Assembly: GCF_004340975.1 (NCBI RefSeq)
Contig: NZ_SLXA01000003.1
Location: forward strand, 1-64,000
DNA from: Frisingicoccus caecimuris
Lineage (GTDB): Bacteria > Bacillota > Clostridia > Lachnospirales > Lachnospiraceae
Direction: 5' to 3'
Length of the DNA stretch: 64,000 bases
Shown: positions 62,179 through 64,000 of the stretch, one piece after another
Numbering within the stretch: position 1 is the first letter of the stretch
Layout: every line of letters begins with the position of its first letter
Program-made: the position numbers and the translations under genes
Notes under the pieces: model-generated
Told to the model about the DNA's origin: nothing
Seen by the model: the letters and a program-made list of their open reading frames with translations, nothing else
The model's database searches: none

Positions 62179-62603
62179 GTTGGAAATTTGTCAGACCTTA
62201 TATCTGCGATATCATCAAAGTTTATCTTATGATTGTCGATTTCCAGAATTCTGGAAATGGAATCCAGACGTTTTATGATTCCGGAGAGGGTTATATATAT
62301 GCCTTCAGCGGTTCCCCCGGCGCCGTCAGGTCCGGGGTCAGAAAAGAAATAAGTAATCGTGACCATCTGACCTTTTTCTAAAAGGGTAAGTTTTTCGTTG
62401 AGAGTGGCAGCCGCTTCATCGGATAAGTCAATTTTGTTTACACGGAGGATTTCTTTTTTACGTATCGTTTCAGTATGACCTTTCAGAGCAGCGAAAGGGG
62501 AAAATATCTTTGCCCGGTCGGCGTTGGACATATGGGGATGTTTGGATTCCGGCCTTGGCAGATTTATGATATCGTCGTATCGATTGGAGATATTTAAAGA
62601 CAT
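62175..62603 (-). CDS. YolD-like small protein next to a Y-family polymerase
   Basis: 142 residues. The N-terminus (NISNRYDDIINLPRPESKHP followed by MSNADRAKIFSPFAALKGH) and the later GIIKRLDSISRILEID and INFDDIADI match the YolD-like family commonly paired with DinB/UmuC-type polymerases in Firmicutes. It may modulate the polymerase. The last residues coincide with the island junction, so a slight truncation of the C-terminus is possible. The polymerase gene lies 53 bases upstream in the same direction. Confidence 0.75.
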   Translation of the reverse strand: MSLNISNRYDDIINLPRPESKHPHMSNADRAKIFSPFAALKGHTETIRKKEILRVNKIDLSDEAAATLNEKLTLLEKGQMVTITYFFSDPGPDGAGGTAEGIYITLSGIIKRLDSISRILEIDNHKINFDDIADIRSDKFPT

Positions 62604-62656
62604 ACAGATGCCTCCCTTGGATTTTTGATGAGTTTTGGAAGCAGATTCGGCGGCTA

Positions 62657-64000
62657 TTAAGCCCGGTGTCCGCCAATCTGGTTGTTACGTTCAATGGCCG
62701 TTGCGCCCTCTTCCAGACTCATGCCTTTTAATATAGCATTCTTCCCATATTTCTTTTGAATATCCAGTATGGCTTGCTGGAGTTTTCTGTCTCGTTTTAA
62801 AATCCGTTCTTTTTCATCAATTTCTTCCGGCGTGGTAAACAGGTCGTATTGAACATAGGTCACTGCCCTGGACTCATCAATAACATTATTAAAAGTGACG
62901 CTCAGTCTGTGGATTGACAGATTTGGGTCTACGATACGGTCATAGAGTGACAGCGCAGTTGTTCCGAGTTCCATGGCAGAGGAAGTATAAGAATTTAAAT
63001 TCACGCTTCCATGGGCCGGTTTGGGTACAGACTGGCCAAAATGATCGATATGCGTTGGGCCGGAATAATTTTCTGAGTTTCTGTCATATCCGATATGGAG
63101 TACGATCTGATTGGTGACAAGCCCCTTGTCAACCAGGTCCAGTGCCAGACTGTCTGTCATTTCATGGACGACCAGACGCCCTTTATCCTTAGAGTAGGCA
63201 CATGAAAGCACCTGACCGGAACCAATGGAATTACTGTCTGGTTTATAATTTTTGATATCTTCCATAGTGACCGGTTCCACACCCCAGGCGTGATCGATCA
63301 GCAGTTCCGCATCAATGCCGAAAAGGCGGAATAATAAATCCTCATTATGGAGAGACATCATTGCCACATCTCCCATCGTATACATGGCATTTGCTGACAG
63401 TCGTTTGGCAATACCATTCCCAATGCGCCAAAAGGCAGTAAGGGGGCGGTGATCCCAAAGCAGTTTTCGATAATCCATCTCATTCAATTCGGCGATTCGA
63501 ACCCCATCTCGATCGGCGTCCACATGTTTTGCCACGATATCCATGGCAATCTTTGCAAGATAAAGATTGGTTCCGATTCCGGCTGTGGCGGTAATCCCTG
63601 TTTGTTTAAGCACATCCAGAATAATGGCTTTTGCCAGATCATGGGGCGACATGGATGTTCCGTCCGAGTTCTGATAGACAGACTGATAAGATGTCACATC
63701 CATGAAAACTTCGTCAATGGAGTAGACATGAATATCCGAAGGGCTTATATATTTCAGATAGATATTGTAAATGTCGGCGGATACATCGATATATCGCTGC
63801 ATCTGGGGTGTGGCGATAATGAAATCAATCGTTTTTCCGGTGGATGCCTTAATCTGCTCCAATTTCTGTTTCACTTCGAATAATCTGGGCCTGCCGGGGA
63901 TGCCATAGGCTTTCAGGGAGGGAGATACAGCCAGACAGATGGTTTTATCAGTGCGGCTCTCGTCGGCCACTACCAGATTGGCCGTCAGTGGATCGAGCCC
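62657..64000 (-). CDS. Y-family DNA polymerase (DinB/UmuC-like), partial at window edge
   Basis: The frame is open to the last base and begins inside the protein with GLDPLTANLVVADESR, so roughly the first 25 residues (including the first catalytic Asp) lie outside the window. The visible part has the palm motif YSIDEVFMDV, the thumb region (TATAGIGTNLYLAKIAMDIV) and a little-finger domain (HRLSVTFNNVIDE). It performs translesion synthesis and is usually induced by DNA damage. The paired small YolD-like gene follows. Confidence 0.88.
   Translation of the reverse strand, partial: GLDPLTANLVVADESRTDKTICLAVSPSLKAYGIPGRPRLFEVKQKLEQIKASTGKTIDFIIATPQMQRYIDVSADIYNIYLKYISPSDIHVYSIDEVFMDVTSYQSVYQNSDGTSMSPHDLAKAIILDVLKQTGITATAGIGTNLYLAKIAMDIVAKHVDADRDGVRIAELNEMDYRKLLWDHRPLTAFWRIGNGIAKRLSANAMYTMGDVAMMSLHNEDLLFRLFGIDAELLIDHAWGVEPVTMEDIKNYKPDSNSIGSGQVLSCAYSKDKGRLVVHEMTDSLALDLVDKGLVTNQIVLHIGYDRNSENYSGPTHIDHFGQSVPKPAHGSVNLNSYTSSAMELGTTALSLYDRIVDPNLSIHRLSVTFNNVIDESRAVTYVQYDLFTTPEEIDEKERILKRDRKLQQAILDIQKKYGKNAILKGMSLEEGATAIERNNQIGGHRA

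Noticed and set aside
1-64000. tRNA and rRNA genes
   Set aside because: No cloverleaf with a GTTCGA-type T-arm and no rRNA segment was recognised by eye. A tRNA scan would be decisive.

Overview
The window looks like the chromosome of a gut Firmicute of the Lachnospiraceae/Clostridia type. This rests on the gene families and on low-to-moderate GC: a meso-diaminopimelate dehydrogenase, a bile salt hydrolase-type amidase, CodY next to rpsB-tsf, a CdaA-CdaR pair, BspA-like LRR and SH3b cell-surface proteins, and strong GGAGG ribosome binding sites. The species cannot be fixed from the sequence alone.

Region 1 (1-28.4 kb) is ordinary chromosome. In order it holds a HicA/HicB toxin-antitoxin pair, an EamA exporter, gene debris that includes an alpha/beta-hydrolase tail, ddh, a choloylglycine hydrolase, and a PurF-like protein on the minus strand that lacks the N-terminal glutaminase cysteine. 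Next come a membrane-protein pair leading into cdaA-cdaR (cyclic-di-AMP), an HPr paralogue, leuA plus a GNAT acetyltransferase, a secreted C39-like/6xSH3b protein, and an ECF sigma factor fused to an extracytoplasmic domain. The stretch ends with an ABC-2 exporter operon divergent from a LuxR-type two-component system with a palindromic site between them, an alanine/sodium symporter, and codY, rpsB and tsf.

Region 2 (28.5-34.7 kb) is an AT-rich accessory block directly after the tsf terminator, where Firmicutes usually carry pyrH-frr. It encodes a possible PD-(D/E)XK protein, a Phd-Doc toxin-antitoxin pair, a zinc ribbon-TIR-STAND NTPase-TPR protein of the kind seen in anti-phage NLR-like systems, a cupin-NUDIX protein translationally coupled to it, an ORF remnant and a small XRE regulator.

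Region 3 (34.8-62.1 kb) is the most unusual part: about 27 kb of tightly spaced, mostly co-directional genes. I see an HExxH metalloprotease-like protein, an active and a Walker-A-less VirD4/TraG-like ATPase, small membrane proteins, an E2-like protein, a JAB(JAMM)-E1 fusion, a ClpB/ClpC-D2-like AAA+ unfoldase, and a 1051-residue Rossmann-RyR-CARF-like-nuclease protein. These are followed by a coiled-coil/membrane module with an OmpA-like lipoprotein, an LRR protein, a second DUF1887-like PD-(D/E)XK nuclease, a winged-helix protein, a ClpP peptidase with intact triad, another VirD4/TraG ATPase and a polytopic membrane protein. A second RyR protein (951 aa) lies in inverted orientation in the middle. 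No integrase, relaxase, VirB4 or VirB6 is visible, so a conventional ICE is unlikely. My reading (inference) is a membrane-anchored ubiquitin-like conjugation/proteolysis system with nucleotide-sensing nucleases, probably used in defence or another biological conflict. No ubiquitin-like protein was recognised.

Region 4 (62.1-64 kb) begins with a truncated P-loop ORF marking the right edge of the island. It then returns to chromosome-like genes on the minus strand: a small YolD-like protein and a Y-family DNA polymerase that runs off the window.
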